Numbered from the stretch's first letter, positions 25,733 through 35,040 are shown. The stretch: 51,745 nt of DNA from Pantoea latae (GCF_002077695.1 NZ_MWUE01000046.1:1-51745), one strand, 5' to 3'. The notes: generated by a model from the sequence alone, not told the origin. Program-made: numbers and translations.

Positions 25733-27208
25733 ATGGCGGTAACACAAACAGCCCAGGCATGCGATCTGGTGATATTCGGTGCCAAAGGCGATCTTGCGCG
25801 CCGGAAACTGTTGCCTTCACTGTATCAGCTGGAAAAAGCGGGACAGATCCACGAGGAAACCCGCATTATCGGCGTGGGACGCGCCGAGTGGGATAAAGCA
25901 GCCTACACCAAAGTGGTGCGTGAAGCGCTGGAAACCTTTATGAAGGAGAAGATCGACGAAGCGCTGTGGGACAAACTCAGCAACCGCCTCGACTTCTGCA
26001 ATCTCGACGTTAACGACACCTCTCATTTCCCTAAACTGGGCAAAATGCTCGACCAGGACAAGCGTACCACCATTAACTATTTTGCCATGCCGCCCAGCAC
26101 CTTCGGCGCCATCTGCAAAGGACTGGGATCGGCGAAGCTGAACGCGAAGCCGGCACGCGTGGTGATGGAGAAGCCGCTCGGCACCTCGCTGGAAACCTCG
26201 AAAGAGATCAACGACGCGGTGGGCGAATTCTTCGACGAGAGCCAGGTGTTCCGTATCGACCACTATCTCGGCAAGGAGACGGTGCTCAACCTGCTGGCGC
26301 TGCGCTTCGCCAACTCGATCTTCGTCAACAACTGGGACAACCGCACCATCGACCACGTGCAGATCACCGTGGCGGAAGAGGTGGGCATTGAAGGACGCTG
26401 GGGCTACTTCGACCAGGCGGGCCAGATGCGCGATATGATCCAGAACCACCTGCTGCAGATCCTCACCATGATCGCCATGTCGCCGCCGTCCGACCTGAGC
26501 GCCGACGCCATTCGCGACGAAAAAGTGAAGGTGCTACGCTCGCTGCGCCGCATCGATCAGACCAACGTGCGCGACAAAACCGTGCGCGGCCAGTACACCG
26601 CCGGCTTCGTGCAGGGTAAAAAGGTGCCGGGCTACCTTGAAGAAGAGGGCGCCAATAAATCGAGTTCGACAGAGACCTTCGTCGCCATTCGCGTCGATAT
26701 CGACAACTGGCGCTGGGCGGGCGTGCCGTTCTACCTGCGCACCGGCAAGCGTCTGCCGACCAAATGCTCTGAGGTGGTGGTTTACTTTAAGAACCCGGAG
26801 ATGAACCTGTTCAAAGACTCCTACTCCGAACTGCCGCAGAATAAGCTGACCATCCGTCTGCAGCCGGACGAAGGCGTCGATATCGAGATCCTCAACAAGG
26901 TGCCAGGTCTGGATCACAAGCACAAGCTGCAAACCACCAAGCTGGATCTGAGCTATTCGGAAACCTTCAACCAGTCGCATCTGGCCGACGCCTATGAGCG
27001 CCTGCTGCTGGAGACGATGCGCGGCATCCAGGCGCTGTTTGTGCGCCGCGACGAGGTGGAAGCCGCATGGACCTATGTTGACTCCATTATCGACGCCTGG
27101 GCCGCCGACGGCGACTCCTCCAAGCCTTATCAGGCAGGCACCTGGGGGCCGGTGGCGTCCGTGGCGATGATCACCCGAGACGGCCGTTCCTGGAACGAGT
27201 TCGAATAA
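25733..27208 (+). CDS. zwf: Glucose-6-phosphate 1-dehydrogenase
   Basis: 491-residue enzyme making 6-phosphogluconolactone and NADPH at the start of the oxidative pentose phosphate pathway. The start at 25733 gives AVTQTAQACDLVIFGAKGDLARRK, with the nucleotide-binding GAKGDLARRK motif, and matches the E. coli length exactly. A frame-open upstream start lacks homology and would run through the GAGGAGAGGAAA ribosome site. The active-site signature RIDHYLGKE is intact. It ends with a strong terminator 20 bp later. Unlike E. coli, it is followed by eda without edd. Confidence 0.98.
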   Translation: MAVTQTAQACDLVIFGAKGDLARRKLLPSLYQLEKAGQIHEETRIIGVGRAEWDKAAYTKVVREALETFMKEKIDEALWDKLSNRLDFCNLDVNDTSHFPKLGKMLDQDKRTTINYFAMPPSTFGAICKGLGSAKLNAKPARVVMEKPLGTSLETSKEINDAVGEFFDESQVFRIDHYLGKETVLNLLALRFANSIFVNNWDNRTIDHVQITVAEEVGIEGRWGYFDQAGQMRDMIQNHLLQILTMIAMSPPSDLSADAIRDEKVKVLRSLRRIDQTNVRDKTVRGQYTAGFVQGKKVPGYLEEEGANKSSSTETFVAIRVDIDNWRWAGVPFYLRTGKRLPTKCSEVVVYFKNPEMNLFKDSYSELPQNKLTIRLQPDEGVDIEILNKVPGLDHKHKLQTTKLDLSYSETFNQSHLADAYERLLLETMRGIQALFVRRDEVEAAWTYVDSIIDAWAADGDSSKPYQAGTWGPVASVAMITRDGRSWNEFE

Positions 27209-27228
27209 TCCTGAAAACAGCCCGCGCT

Positions 27229-27252
27229 ATGCGGGCTTTTTTACGTCTGCGC
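27229..27252 (+). terminator. zwf terminator
   Basis: AGCCCGC (27229-27235) and GCGGGCT (27241-27247) close a 5-nt loop and are followed by six T. Confidence 0.9.
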
Positions 27253-27384
27253 GCAGAAAACTGAACCGCAGTTTCAAAAACAGCGCCGGGCGGATAGACG
27301 ATGCGGAAGGCGATCCTGTATGGTAGTGGCGCATTGATGGCGCGCTGCGCGGCAGTCGCCGGTATGGATAAGCAAGGGGAACTG

Positions 27385-28023
27385 ATGAAGAACTGGAAGA
27401 CGAGTGCTGAAAAGATTCTGACCACTGGACCTGTGGTGCCGGTGATCGTAGTGAACAAGCTGGAACATGCGGTGCCGATGGCGAAAGCGCTGGTGGCCGG
27501 CGGCGTGCGCGTGCTGGAAGTGACGCTGCGCACGCCGGTGGCGATGGACGCGCTGCGCCTGATGATCAAAGAGGTGCCGGACGCCATCGTCGGCGCGGGC
27601 ACGGTGATCAACACCCAGCAGCTGCAGGAAGTGACCGAGGCGGGCGCGCAGTTTGTGATCAGTCCCGGCATTACCGAACCGCTGCTGAAGGCGGCGGTAG
27701 AAGGCCCGGTGCCGCTTATTCCCGGCATCAGCACCGTTTCCGAGCTGATGACCGGCATGGACTACGGCCTGCGCGAGTTCAAATTCTTTCCGGCGGAAGC
27801 GAACGGCGGCGTCAAGGCGCTGCAGGCGATCGGCGGTCCCTTCCCGCAGGTGCGTTTCTGCCCGACCGGCGGCATCTCGCCCGCGAACTATCGCGACTAC
27901 CTGGCGCTGAAGAGCGTGCTCTGCATCGGCGGCTCCTGGCTGGTGCCGAACGACGCGCTGGAGTCAGGCGACTGGGATCGTATTACCCGCCTGGCGCGCG
28001 AAGCGGTAGCGGGCGCGCAGTAA
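27385..28023 (+). CDS. eda: KDPG/KHG aldolase Eda
   Basis: 212-residue class I aldolase that splits 2-keto-3-deoxy-6-phosphogluconate and also handles 4-hydroxy-2-oxoglutarate. The start at 27385 (AAGGGGAACTG before ATG) gives KNWKTSAEKILTTGPVVPVIVV, as in E. coli. The Schiff-base lysine is in REFKFFPAE, and RVLEVTLRT holds the active-site arginine. The gene follows zwf but is separated by a terminator, so it has its own promoter. edd, which makes its Entner-Doudoroff substrate, is not present here. KDPG can also arise from galacturonate/KDG breakdown controlled by KdgR, encoded at the right end of the window. Confidence 0.97.
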   Translation: MKNWKTSAEKILTTGPVVPVIVVNKLEHAVPMAKALVAGGVRVLEVTLRTPVAMDALRLMIKEVPDAIVGAGTVINTQQLQEVTEAGAQFVISPGITEPLLKAAVEGPVPLIPGISTVSELMTGMDYGLREFKFFPAEANGGVKALQAIGGPFPQVRFCPTGGISPANYRDYLALKSVLCIGGSWLVPNDALESGDWDRITRLAREAVAGAQ

Positions 28024-28028
28024 CCGCA

Positions 28029-28053
28029 AGCGGTGAGCAGGGCGCTCACCGCT
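28029..28053. terminator. Hairpin between convergent eda and purT
   Basis: AGCGGTGAGC (28029-28038) and GCTCACCGCT (28044-28053) form a perfect 10-bp stem with a 5-nt loop. It starts 6 bp after the eda stop. The tail CTCTCTTACC is only moderately T-rich, so it is probably a weak bidirectional terminator. Confidence 0.65.
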
Positions 28054-28058
28054 CTCTC

Positions 28059-29237
28059 TTACCCTTCTACTTTTACCGCTGCGGCGCTGGCAATGGCGCG
28101 CGCAACGGCGTCATCCACGCTGTCGCCGCTCGCCAGCGCCACGCCGAGACGGCGCGAACCGGCGATTTCCGGCTTGCCGAACAGGCGCAGCTGCAGACCG
28201 GCGCCCAGCGCCGCTTCCACATTGACGAACTGAACATTCTGGCTGTGCAGCTGCGGCAGGATCACCGCCGACGCCGAAGGACCATACTGGCGGATCGCGC
28301 CGATCGGCAGGCCGAGAAAGGCGCGCACGTGCAGCGCGAACTCAGAGAGATCCTGCGAAATCAGCGTCACCATGCCGGTATCGTGCGGACGCGGTGAGAC
28401 TTCGCTGAAGATCACCTCATCGCCGCAGACAAACAGCTCGACGCCGAACAGGCCGAAACCGCCCAGCGCCTTTACCACATCGCCGGCGATCGCCTGCGCG
28501 CGCTGCAGCGCCAGCGCGCTCATCTGCTGTGGCTGCCAGGATTCGCGGTAGTCGCCATCTTCCTGACGATGACCGATCGGCGCGCAGAAGTGAACGCCAT
28601 CTACCGCGCTGACGGTCAGCAGCGTAATTTCAAAATCGAAGTTAACCACGCCCTCGACGATTACGCGGCCTGCGCCGGCGCGGCCGCCCTGCTGCGCATA
28701 CTCCCAGGCGCGATCGAGCTGGCTCGCATCGCGGATAAAGCTCTGGCCTTTGCCTGACGAACTCATCACCGGCTTAACGATGCAGGGAAAGCCGATCTCC
28801 GCCGTTGCCGCGTCGAAGCTCGCCTTGCTGTCGGCGAACCGGTAGCTCGAGGTCGGCAGCGACAGCTCTTCCGCTGCCAGACGGCGAATGCCTTCGCGGT
28901 TCATGGTCAGGCGCGCGGCGCGCGCGGTCGGCACCACGCGCTGACCCTGCTGCTCCAGTTCAACCAGCTTATCCGTGGCGATCGCTTCGATTTCCGGCAC
29001 CACGTAATCGGGCTTTTCCTGCGCGATCAGCGCGGCCAGCGCCTCGCCGTCAAGCATGTTTACTACGTGGCTGCGGTGCGCCACGTGCATTGCAGGCGCA
29101 TCGGCGTAGCGATCGACCGCAATCACTTCCACACCCAGTCGCTGGCACTCCAGCGCCACTTCTTTACCCAGCTCGCCCGAGCCTAACAGCATGACACGCG
29201 TCGCCGCCGGACGCAGCGCAGTTCCAAGAGTCGTCAT
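28059..29237 (-). CDS. purT: Formate-dependent phosphoribosylglycinamide formyltransferase
   Basis: 392-residue ATP-grasp enzyme that formylates GAR using formate and ATP in purine synthesis, an alternative to PurN. The N-terminus TTLGTALRPAATRVMLLGSGELGKEVALECQRLG is diagnostic. ATP-grasp motifs include FPCIVKPVMSSSGKGQS, and the metal site lies in FGVELFVCGDEVIFSEVSPRPHDTG. A PurR operator 36 bp upstream fits repression by purines. Confidence 0.97.
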   Translation of the reverse strand: MTTLGTALRPAATRVMLLGSGELGKEVALECQRLGVEVIAVDRYADAPAMHVAHRSHVVNMLDGEALAALIAQEKPDYVVPEIEAIATDKLVELEQQGQRVVPTARAARLTMNREGIRRLAAEELSLPTSSYRFADSKASFDAATAEIGFPCIVKPVMSSSGKGQSFIRDASQLDRAWEYAQQGGRAGAGRVIVEGVVNFDFEITLLTVSAVDGVHFCAPIGHRQEDGDYRESWQPQQMSALALQRAQAIAGDVVKALGGFGLFGVELFVCGDEVIFSEVSPRPHDTGMVTLISQDLSEFALHVRAFLGLPIGAIRQYGPSASAVILPQLHSQNVQFVNVEAALGAGLQLRLFGKPEIAGSRRLGVALASGDSVDDAVARAIASAAAVKVEG

Positions 29238-29272
29238 AATTTCACCTGTGAGTCAAAACGCGCGCAGTATAA

Positions 29273-29288
29273 ACGAAAACGTTTGCGT
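29273..29288 (-). promoter_or_regulatory. PurR operator of purT
   Basis: ACGAAAACGTTTGCGT differs from the PurR consensus ACGCAAACGTTTGCGT at one position. It lies 36 bp upstream of the purT start, a normal position for repression. Confidence 0.88.
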
Positions 29289-29388
29289 TCTCATCCTCCT
29301 CTGCTTTGCCTCTCTTTTCTCACCTTGACGTTACCTGACGTCCGCCAGGGCAGAGTAGGGGCCTTATCGCCTAAAGAAGGAGTGAACG

Positions 29389-30042
29389 ATGAACAACCTG
29401 TTGCAGCAGCTTCAGTCGCTGCTGGCGAAGAAAGGTCACAGCGGCGGCAACGGCGGTTTGAACGATATGCTGGCACCCGGCGCGCTGGGTGGCCTGGCGG
29501 GCCTGCTGATCGCCAGTAAAAAGTCGCGCAAGCTGTTAACCGACTATGGCGGCAAAGCGCTGATTATCGGCGGCGGCGCGGCGGCGGGCGCGCTGCTGTG
29601 GAATAAATATAAGCAGCGCGTGCGTGACACCCACCAGAATGACGCGGGCTTTGGCGAGTTGCAAACCCCGGCGGACCAGCGCGCCGAGCGGCTGGTGACG
29701 GCGCTGGTGTTCGCCGCCAAAAGCGACGGCCATATCGACGCTAAAGAGCGCGCCGCCATCGAGCGCAGCATTCACGAGTCGGGCTATGGGCAGCAGGCGG
29801 AAGCGCTGATCCAGCAGGCGATGAGCCGCCCGCTCGATCCCACCTGGCTGGCAGCCGACGTAAAAAACGAAGACGAAGCGCTGGAACTCTATTTCCTGAG
29901 CTGCGCCGCCATCGACGTTGACCACTTTATGGAGCGCAGCTACCTCACCGCGCTGGGCGACGCGCTGAAGATCCCGCAGGATGTGCGCGACGGCATCGAA
30001 AACGATCTGCGCGAGCAAAAAGCGCGTATCCCGGCGGATTAA
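29389..30042 (+). CDS. yebE: DUF533 family membrane-associated protein YebE
   Basis: 217-residue DUF533 (TerB-like) protein. A glycine-rich start is followed by a hydrophobic stretch (APGALGGLAGLLIAS and ALIIGGGAAAGALLW), then the conserved LVFAAKSDGHIDAKERAAIE segment that defines the family. In E. coli yebE responds to envelope stress through CpxR, but its function is unknown. No clear CpxR box was seen here. AAGGAGTGAACG gives a strong ribosome site. Confidence 0.9.
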   Translation: MNNLLQQLQSLLAKKGHSGGNGGLNDMLAPGALGGLAGLLIASKKSRKLLTDYGGKALIIGGGAAAGALLWNKYKQRVRDTHQNDAGFGELQTPADQRAERLVTALVFAAKSDGHIDAKERAAIERSIHESGYGQQAEALIQQAMSRPLDPTWLAADVKNEDEALELYFLSCAAIDVDHFMERSYLTALGDALKIPQDVRDGIENDLREQKARIPAD

Positions 30043-30155
30043 GCGCGCCACGGCCGCCCAGTGCGGCCGCAATAACAAGGTGTTACGCACAAAAATTTGG
30101 CTTCCCAGCGACCTGATGCCACCCTTAAGGGATATCAATAACAGGGAGACACCGC

Positions 30156-32219
30156 ATGCAGGCCCCCATCGCAAAAAAAATCCCCCACGCCATGACGCTC
30201 CACGGCGAAACGCGCGTGGATGATTACTACTGGCTGCGCGACGATAAGCGCGACAACGAAGAGGTGCTGGACTATCTGCGCGCCGAAAATAACTACGGCA
30301 AGCAGATCATGGCGACCCAGCAGCCGCTGCAGAACCGCATATTAAAAGAGATCGTCGATCGCCTGCCGCCGCAGGACCATTCGGTTCCCTATGTGCATAA
30401 CGGCTATCGCTATCAGAGCCGCTATGAGAGCGGCAACGAATATGCTGCCTATTATCGCCAGCCCGCCGACAGCGCCGTCAGCGACGAGTGGACGCTGCTG
30501 CTGGACGCCAACCAGCGCGCCTCGCACAGCGAGTTCTATACCATGGGGTCACTCAACATCAGCCCCGACAATAAGGTGATGGCGCTGGCAGAGGACTTCC
30601 TTTCCCGGCGACAGTACGGCATTCGCTTTCGTTGCCTGGAGAAAGGGAGCTGGTATCCCGAGGTGCTGAACAACGCCTCATCGAGCCTCGCCTGGGCCAA
30701 CGACTCCCGCACGCTCTACTACGTGCGCAAGCATGAGCAGACGCTGCTGCCCTATCAGGTCTGGCGTCATGAACTCGGCACGCCGCAGAGCGACGATCGG
30801 CTGGTGTATGAAGAGCAGGACGACACCTATCATCTCAGCGTGCATAAAACTACGTCCGACCACTTTATTCTGATTGCGCTGTTCAGCACCAATTCCAGCG
30901 AGATCCAGCTGCTCGACGCCGGCTTCCCGGACGCCACGCCGCAGGTCTTTCTGCCGCGCCGTAAAGATCATGAGTACAGCCTGGATCACTATCAGCATCA
31001 GTTTTATATCCGCTCGAACCGGGAAGGGAAGAACTTCGGGCTCTACCGCACGCGCTGGCTGGAGGAGTCGCGCTGGGAAACCCTGATTGCGCCGCGCGAC
31101 CATGTGGTGATGGAGGACTTCCAGCTGTTCCGCGACTGGCTGGTGGTCGAGGAGCGTCAGCGCGGCCTGACCAGCCTGCGTCAGATCCACTGGCAAACCG
31201 GCGAAGACACCGGCATCGCCTTCGACGATCCCACCTACGTGACCTGGCTGGCGTTTAACCCCTCGCCGGAAACCAGCAAGCTGCGCTACGGCTACGGCTC
31301 GATGACCACGCCCACCACGCTGTTCGAACTCGATATGGACACCGGCGAACGGCGTATTCTCAAACAGAGCGCGGTCGGCAACTTCGATCCCGATAATTAC
31401 AAAAGCGAGCACCACTGGATCACGGTGCGCGACGGCACGGAAGTGCCGGTGTCGCTGGTCTATCACCGCAAACACTATCAGCCGGGCAAAAACCCAATGC
31501 TGGTTTACGGCTATGGCGCCTACGGCAGCAATATGGAAGCGGACTTTAGCGTCAGCCGCTTGAGCCTGCTCGAACGCGGCTTCGTCTACGCGCTGATTAA
31601 CGTGCGCGGCGGCGGGGAGCTGGGACAGCAGTGGTATGACGGTGGCCGCCTGTTCAACAAGATGAACAGCTTTACCGACTTTATCGACGTGACGCAGGCG
31701 CTGGTGAAAAAAGGCTTTGGTCAGCCCGAGCAGCTCTACGCCATGGGCGGCAGCGCAGGCGGCCTGTTAATGGGCGCGGTGATCAATATGGCGCCGCAGC
31801 TGTTTCACGGCGTGGTGGCGCAGGTGCCTTTTGTCGACGTGGTGACCACCATGCTGGATGAGTCGATCCCGCTGACCACGGGTGAATATGACGAGTGGGG
31901 CGATCCCAACGAGGCGGACTATTACGGATACATCCGTCAGTACAGCCCCTATGACAACGTCGAGGCGAAAGCCTACCCGCATATGCTGGTGACCACCGGG
32001 CTGCACGACTCGCAGGTGCAGTACTGGGAGCCGGCGAAGTGGGTGGCGAAACTGCGCGCGCTCAAGACCGACCACAATCTGTTAATGCTCTGCACCGATA
32101 TGGACGCCGGTCACGGCGGAAAATCGGGACGCTACAAATCCTATGAGGGCATTGCGCTGGAGCTGACCTTCCTGATCGCGCTGGCGCAGGGCAGCCTGCC
32201 GCCGCAGCGCGACTACTGA
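30156..32219 (+). CDS. ptrB: Oligopeptidase B
   Basis: 687-residue S9A serine peptidase that cuts peptides after Arg or Lys in the cytoplasm. An N-terminal beta-propeller (starting IPHAMTLHGETRVDDYYWLRDD) caps an alpha/beta hydrolase domain. The nucleophile serine lies in MGGSAGGLLMG, and the catalytic His lies in CTDMDAGHGGKSGR near the end. AGGGAGACACCGC precedes the ATG. The stop region overlaps the exoX 3' end by 7 bp. Confidence 0.97.
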   Translation: MQAPIAKKIPHAMTLHGETRVDDYYWLRDDKRDNEEVLDYLRAENNYGKQIMATQQPLQNRILKEIVDRLPPQDHSVPYVHNGYRYQSRYESGNEYAAYYRQPADSAVSDEWTLLLDANQRASHSEFYTMGSLNISPDNKVMALAEDFLSRRQYGIRFRCLEKGSWYPEVLNNASSSLAWANDSRTLYYVRKHEQTLLPYQVWRHELGTPQSDDRLVYEEQDDTYHLSVHKTTSDHFILIALFSTNSSEIQLLDAGFPDATPQVFLPRRKDHEYSLDHYQHQFYIRSNREGKNFGLYRTRWLEESRWETLIAPRDHVVMEDFQLFRDWLVVEERQRGLTSLRQIHWQTGEDTGIAFDDPTYVTWLAFNPSPETSKLRYGYGSMTTPTTLFELDMDTGERRILKQSAVGNFDPDNYKSEHHWITVRDGTEVPVSLVYHRKHYQPGKNPMLVYGYGAYGSNMEADFSVSRLSLLERGFVYALINVRGGGELGQQWYDGGRLFNKMNSFTDFIDVTQALVKKGFGQPEQLYAMGGSAGGLLMGAVINMAPQLFHGVVAQVPFVDVVTTMLDESIPLTTGEYDEWGDPNEADYYGYIRQYSPYDNVEAKAYPHMLVTTGLHDSQVQYWEPAKWVAKLRALKTDHNLLMLCTDMDAGHGGKSGRYKSYEGIALELTFLIALAQGSLPPQRDY

Positions 32220-32881
32220 TCGTCGCTGATATATTTGCGCAGCGCCTGCCGCAGCGGCGGGCGCAAATCGCGCACGTTTTCCAGCACCCAGCGCAGATAG
32301 CGCGGATCTTTGCGCGCGATAGCGGCGACGCTTTGGCCACGATACTTGCCGAAAGGCAGCACGTCGCCCGCCACGCTGGCGGGCTGGCAGCGCTGCGCCA
32401 TCTGCGTCGCGTCCCAGCCGGAGGTTTCCATAATACGGATCAGCAGCGCGGCGGTAACGTAGCAGTCGTAAAGCGCGCGGTGGGCGTGCAGATCGGCGGG
32501 CGGCGTCACCTCCAGCTTCAGGCTGTGGCGCAGCGCCTGATTGCCATATTTGATGCCGGGCCACAGCTGACGCGACAGCACCATGGTGCAGATCCAGTCG
32601 CCGTGCATTTCCGGCAGCATGCGGCGGTCAAAGCTGGCGTTATGCGCCACGTAAAAGGCGCTGCCGTGATAACGGCCTATCGCTTCTTCAATCGTCGGCT
32701 TGCCTGCCACCATCGCTTCGGTAATGCGGTGCACCGCCATCGCCTGGCGGCTGATGGGGCGATCCGGCAGGATCAGGTCGCTCATAGGGTTGACGATCTG
32801 CCCGTCGATGACGTCAACAGACGCCACTTCCACGACGCCGCCGTGCAGCCCGCAGGTTTCAGTATCAATGACGCGTAGCAT
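32213..32881 (-). CDS. exoX: Exodeoxyribonuclease X
   Basis: 222-residue DnaQ-like 3'-5' exonuclease acting in mismatch repair and UV repair. The DEDDh motifs are visible: ExoI VIDTETCGL at the start, ExoII FYVAHNASFDRRML and ExoIII HRALYDCYVTA. A C-terminal DUF3820-type tail (LPFGKYRGQSVAAIARKDPRYLRW) is standard for ExoX. It follows holE by 3 bp in the same direction, so the two are probably cotranscribed. Confidence 0.96.
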   Translation of the reverse strand: MLRVIDTETCGLHGGVVEVASVDVIDGQIVNPMSDLILPDRPISRQAMAVHRITEAMVAGKPTIEEAIGRYHGSAFYVAHNASFDRRMLPEMHGDWICTMVLSRQLWPGIKYGNQALRHSLKLEVTPPADLHAHRALYDCYVTAALLIRIMETSGWDATQMAQRCQPASVAGDVLPFGKYRGQSVAAIARKDPRYLRWVLENVRDLRPPLRQALRKYISDDQ

Positions 32882-32884
32882 AAT

Positions 32885-33115
32885 TTACTTCATTTTGGGT
32901 TCATAGGGCAGGCGCGAGAAGTTCAGCGACGCCTGGCGATAGTGCATCAGACGCTGGCGGAACCAGTCGCGCAGCGCAGCCGGCTGCTCGTACTCAACCA
33001 TCTCTGCCACCACCGGCATGTTGTAGCGCTCTTTGAACGCCACGCCCGCTGCGGCCAGTTCAACGTTGACTTTATCTTTCTCTTGCTGAGAAAGCAGGGC
33101 GAGGTTATGGCTCAT
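32885..33115 (-). CDS. holE: DNA polymerase III theta subunit
   Basis: 76-residue theta subunit that stabilises the epsilon proofreading subunit in the polymerase III core. VNVELAAAGVAFKERYNMPV and SRLPYEPKMK at the C-terminus are diagnostic, and the length equals that of E. coli. The start at 33115 follows AGGAGATCCCC; upstream in-frame codons add unrelated residues. The downstream partner exoX is a relative of the epsilon exonuclease, an apt pairing. Confidence 0.95.
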   Translation of the reverse strand: MSHNLALLSQQEKDKVNVELAAAGVAFKERYNMPVVAEMVEYEQPAALRDWFRQRLMHYRQASLNFSRLPYEPKMK

Positions 33116-33267
33116 GGGGATCTCCTGAAGACAGGGGGCAAAAATAATGCTTATCCCTGTCTGAATCAAGGGCAAAGGATAGCATTGCTGGCCCTCGACA
33201 CCTCAAAAACCTCGGCGTATCCTTGCGCCACGTTTGCCGCCGATGCGTTGGCTAAGAGGATGATCCC

Positions 33268-33645
33268 ATGCAAAAAAGAGCATTTTTATCAGGCGCCGCC
33301 GCGCTGGCCAGCGCCGCGCTGTGGTTGATTAGCCAGCCGGCGCTGGCGCATGCACACCTGACGTCGTCGGAGCCGGCCGACAACGCGGTGGTCGCCGCCT
33401 CGCCGCAGGCGCTGATTCTGACGTTTAGCGAAGATGTGGAGCCTGCGTTTAGCGGCATTACGCTGCTGGGCGCGGATAAACACAGCCTCGTCGGCGACAA
33501 GGCGCAGCAGGACGCGCAGCAGCGCAACCGCCTGATCCTGGCGCTGAAAACGCCGCTGGCGGCGGGCGACTATCAGGTTAAGTGGCATGTGCTGTCGGTG
33601 GATGGTCATAAAACCCAGGGCAGCACCCGCTTCCGCGTAAAATAG
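33268..33645 (+). CDS. yobA: CopC-type copper-binding protein YobA
   Basis: 125-residue periplasmic protein of the CopC family. The signal peptide ends at QPALA, exposing the mature N-terminal His of HAHLTSSEPADNAVV, a canonical Cu(II) ligand set with a second His in KWHVLSVDGHKTQGST. It is thought to bind copper for import or homeostasis together with CopD, whose gene starts 3 bp downstream. AGAGGATGATCCC precedes the ATG. Confidence 0.92.
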   Translation: MQKRAFLSGAAALASAALWLISQPALAHAHLTSSEPADNAVVAASPQALILTFSEDVEPAFSGITLLGADKHSLVGDKAQQDAQQRNRLILALKTPLAAGDYQVKWHVLSVDGHKTQGSTRFRVK

Positions 33646-33648
33646 TCT

Positions 33649-34524
33649 GTGTCTCCTCTCTGGATCCTGCTGCGTGCGCTCCATTTTGGCGCTGTGATGC
33701 TGCTGGCGGGCAGCGCGTTTTATACTACGCTACTGGCGCCGCCGCGCTATCGCCGTGCGCTGGCGCAGCGCCTTCTGCCGCTCATGCGCCTGTGCGCCTC
33801 GCTGGCACTGCTCAGCGCGCTGCTGATGCTGGCGACCCAGCTGGCGTTGATGAGCGGTGACTGGCGCAACCTGAGCGACAGCGGGATCTGGCGCGCCGTG
33901 CTCAGCACGCGCTTCGGCGTTGTCTGGCAGTGGGAAGCCGGGGTGGCTGGCGTAACGCTGCTGGCCAGCCTGCTGCGCGGTGAGCGGCGGCAGCAGGCGT
34001 GGCTGGCAGGCGCCCTGTTGCAGCTGGGCTGTATGGCGCTGATCGGACATGCGGCGATGCGCGAAGGAATAGCCGGCGCGCTGCAGCAGGGCAATCACGC
34101 GCTGCATCTTATCGGCGCCGCGTTCTGGAGCGGCGGCCTGTTGCCGCTGTTGATCCTGATGCGCGAAGCGCGGAAAATCGATCGCCGCAGCGACGCGATT
34201 CGCTCCATGATGCGCTTTTCGCGCTACGGTCATCTGGCGGTGGCTGTCACGCTGCTGACCGGCATCGTCAACGCGCTGCTTATCGCCGGCTGGCCGCGCC
34301 AGTGGCACGCTGGCCTCTACAGCGATCTGCTGTTAATAAAAGTGGCGCTGGTGGCCCTGATGGTCGCTATCGCGCTGGTTAACCGTTATCTGCTGGTGCC
34401 GCGTTTCCGCCTCGCGGGGCAGGGCGCGCAGCAAAAATTTATCCGTATGACGCAGCTTGAGCTGCTGCTGGCATGCGCCGTGGTGGGTCTGGTCAGCATT
34501 TTCGCCACGCTGTCGCCAGCCTGA
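33649..34524 (+). CDS. yebZ: CopD family copper-import membrane protein YebZ
   Basis: 291-residue integral membrane protein with about eight hydrophobic segments, CopD family. The start is GTG, 3 bp after the yobA stop, with poor ribosome-site sequence, so translation is probably coupled. Conserved histidines lie in LRALHFGAVML, ALIGHAAM, ALHLIGAAFWSGG and FSRYGHLAVA. The yobA-yebZ-yebY order is as in E. coli. Confidence 0.92.
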   Translation: MSPLWILLRALHFGAVMLLAGSAFYTTLLAPPRYRRALAQRLLPLMRLCASLALLSALLMLATQLALMSGDWRNLSDSGIWRAVLSTRFGVVWQWEAGVAGVTLLASLLRGERRQQAWLAGALLQLGCMALIGHAAMREGIAGALQQGNHALHLIGAAFWSGGLLPLLILMREARKIDRRSDAIRSMMRFSRYGHLAVAVTLLTGIVNALLIAGWPRQWHAGLYSDLLLIKVALVALMVAIALVNRYLLVPRFRLAGQGAQQKFIRMTQLELLLACAVVGLVSIFATLSPA

Positions 34525-34559
34525 GTATGACCCGTTTTGACTGAGTAAAAAGGTAGGCT

Positions 34560-34907
34560 ATGTTGCTGAAGAAAGTGATCCCCGCAATGCTGTTGTTCTC
34601 TCTCTGTGGCCAGGCGCTGGCGGCAGAAATTATTACCGTGAGCCGTTTTGAAGTGGGCAAGGCAGCCTGGCCTTTTAGCCGTGAAGAAGTGATGCTGACC
34701 TGTGAGAAAGACGGTTCGCTGTTCGCCATTAACCCCAGCACGCTGATGCAGTATCCGCTTAACGATAAAGCCGACGCGCGCGTGAAGTCCGGTCAGGTGA
34801 AGGCGCAGCCGATTTCGGTGATCCAGGCGGAAGATAAAAGCCACCCGGGCCAGATGATGAGCCTGCAGCCCATCGTCGAGCGCACGCAGGCGCTGTGCGA
34901 TAAATAA
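34560..34907 (+). CDS. yebY: DUF2511 family exported protein YebY
   Basis: 115-residue exported protein of the DUF2511 family. The signal peptide ends at GQALA. The mature part has VMLTCEKDGSLFAINPSTLMQYPLND and a final cysteine in TQALCDK that could pair with the first. It follows the CopC/CopD pair, which suggests a shared copper-related job, but the family function is not firmly known. It is followed by a terminator hairpin. Confidence 0.92.
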   Translation: MLLKKVIPAMLLFSLCGQALAAEIITVSRFEVGKAAWPFSREEVMLTCEKDGSLFAINPSTLMQYPLNDKADARVKSGQVKAQPISVIQAEDKSHPGQMMSLQPIVERTQALCDK

Positions 34908-34916
34908 TACCTTCTC

Positions 34917-34943
34917 CGGCGCGGTTCGCTTGCGCGCCGTTTT
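34917..34943 (+). terminator. yobA-yebZ-yebY terminator
   Basis: CGGCGCG (34917-34923) pairs with CGCGCCG (34933-34939), followed by TTTT. Confidence 0.75.
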
Positions 34944-35027
34944 CCGCTGATTCTGCCGTCAGGATCACAAACTGATCCTGCGGATTTCCGCTGCCTGAGC
35001 GATCGCTGGCATTTCCACAGACGTGGG

Positions 35028-35037
35028 CTAACCTTAA
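35028..35037 (+). promoter_or_regulatory. Sigma-S type -10 element of sdsR
   Basis: CTAACCTTAA, preceded by G, matches the sigma-S extended -10 (KCTAYRCTTAA) in nearly all positions and ends 4 nt before the sdsR start. sdsR is a known strictly sigma-S-dependent sRNA in E. coli and Salmonella. Confidence 0.8.
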
Positions 35038-35040
35038 GTT

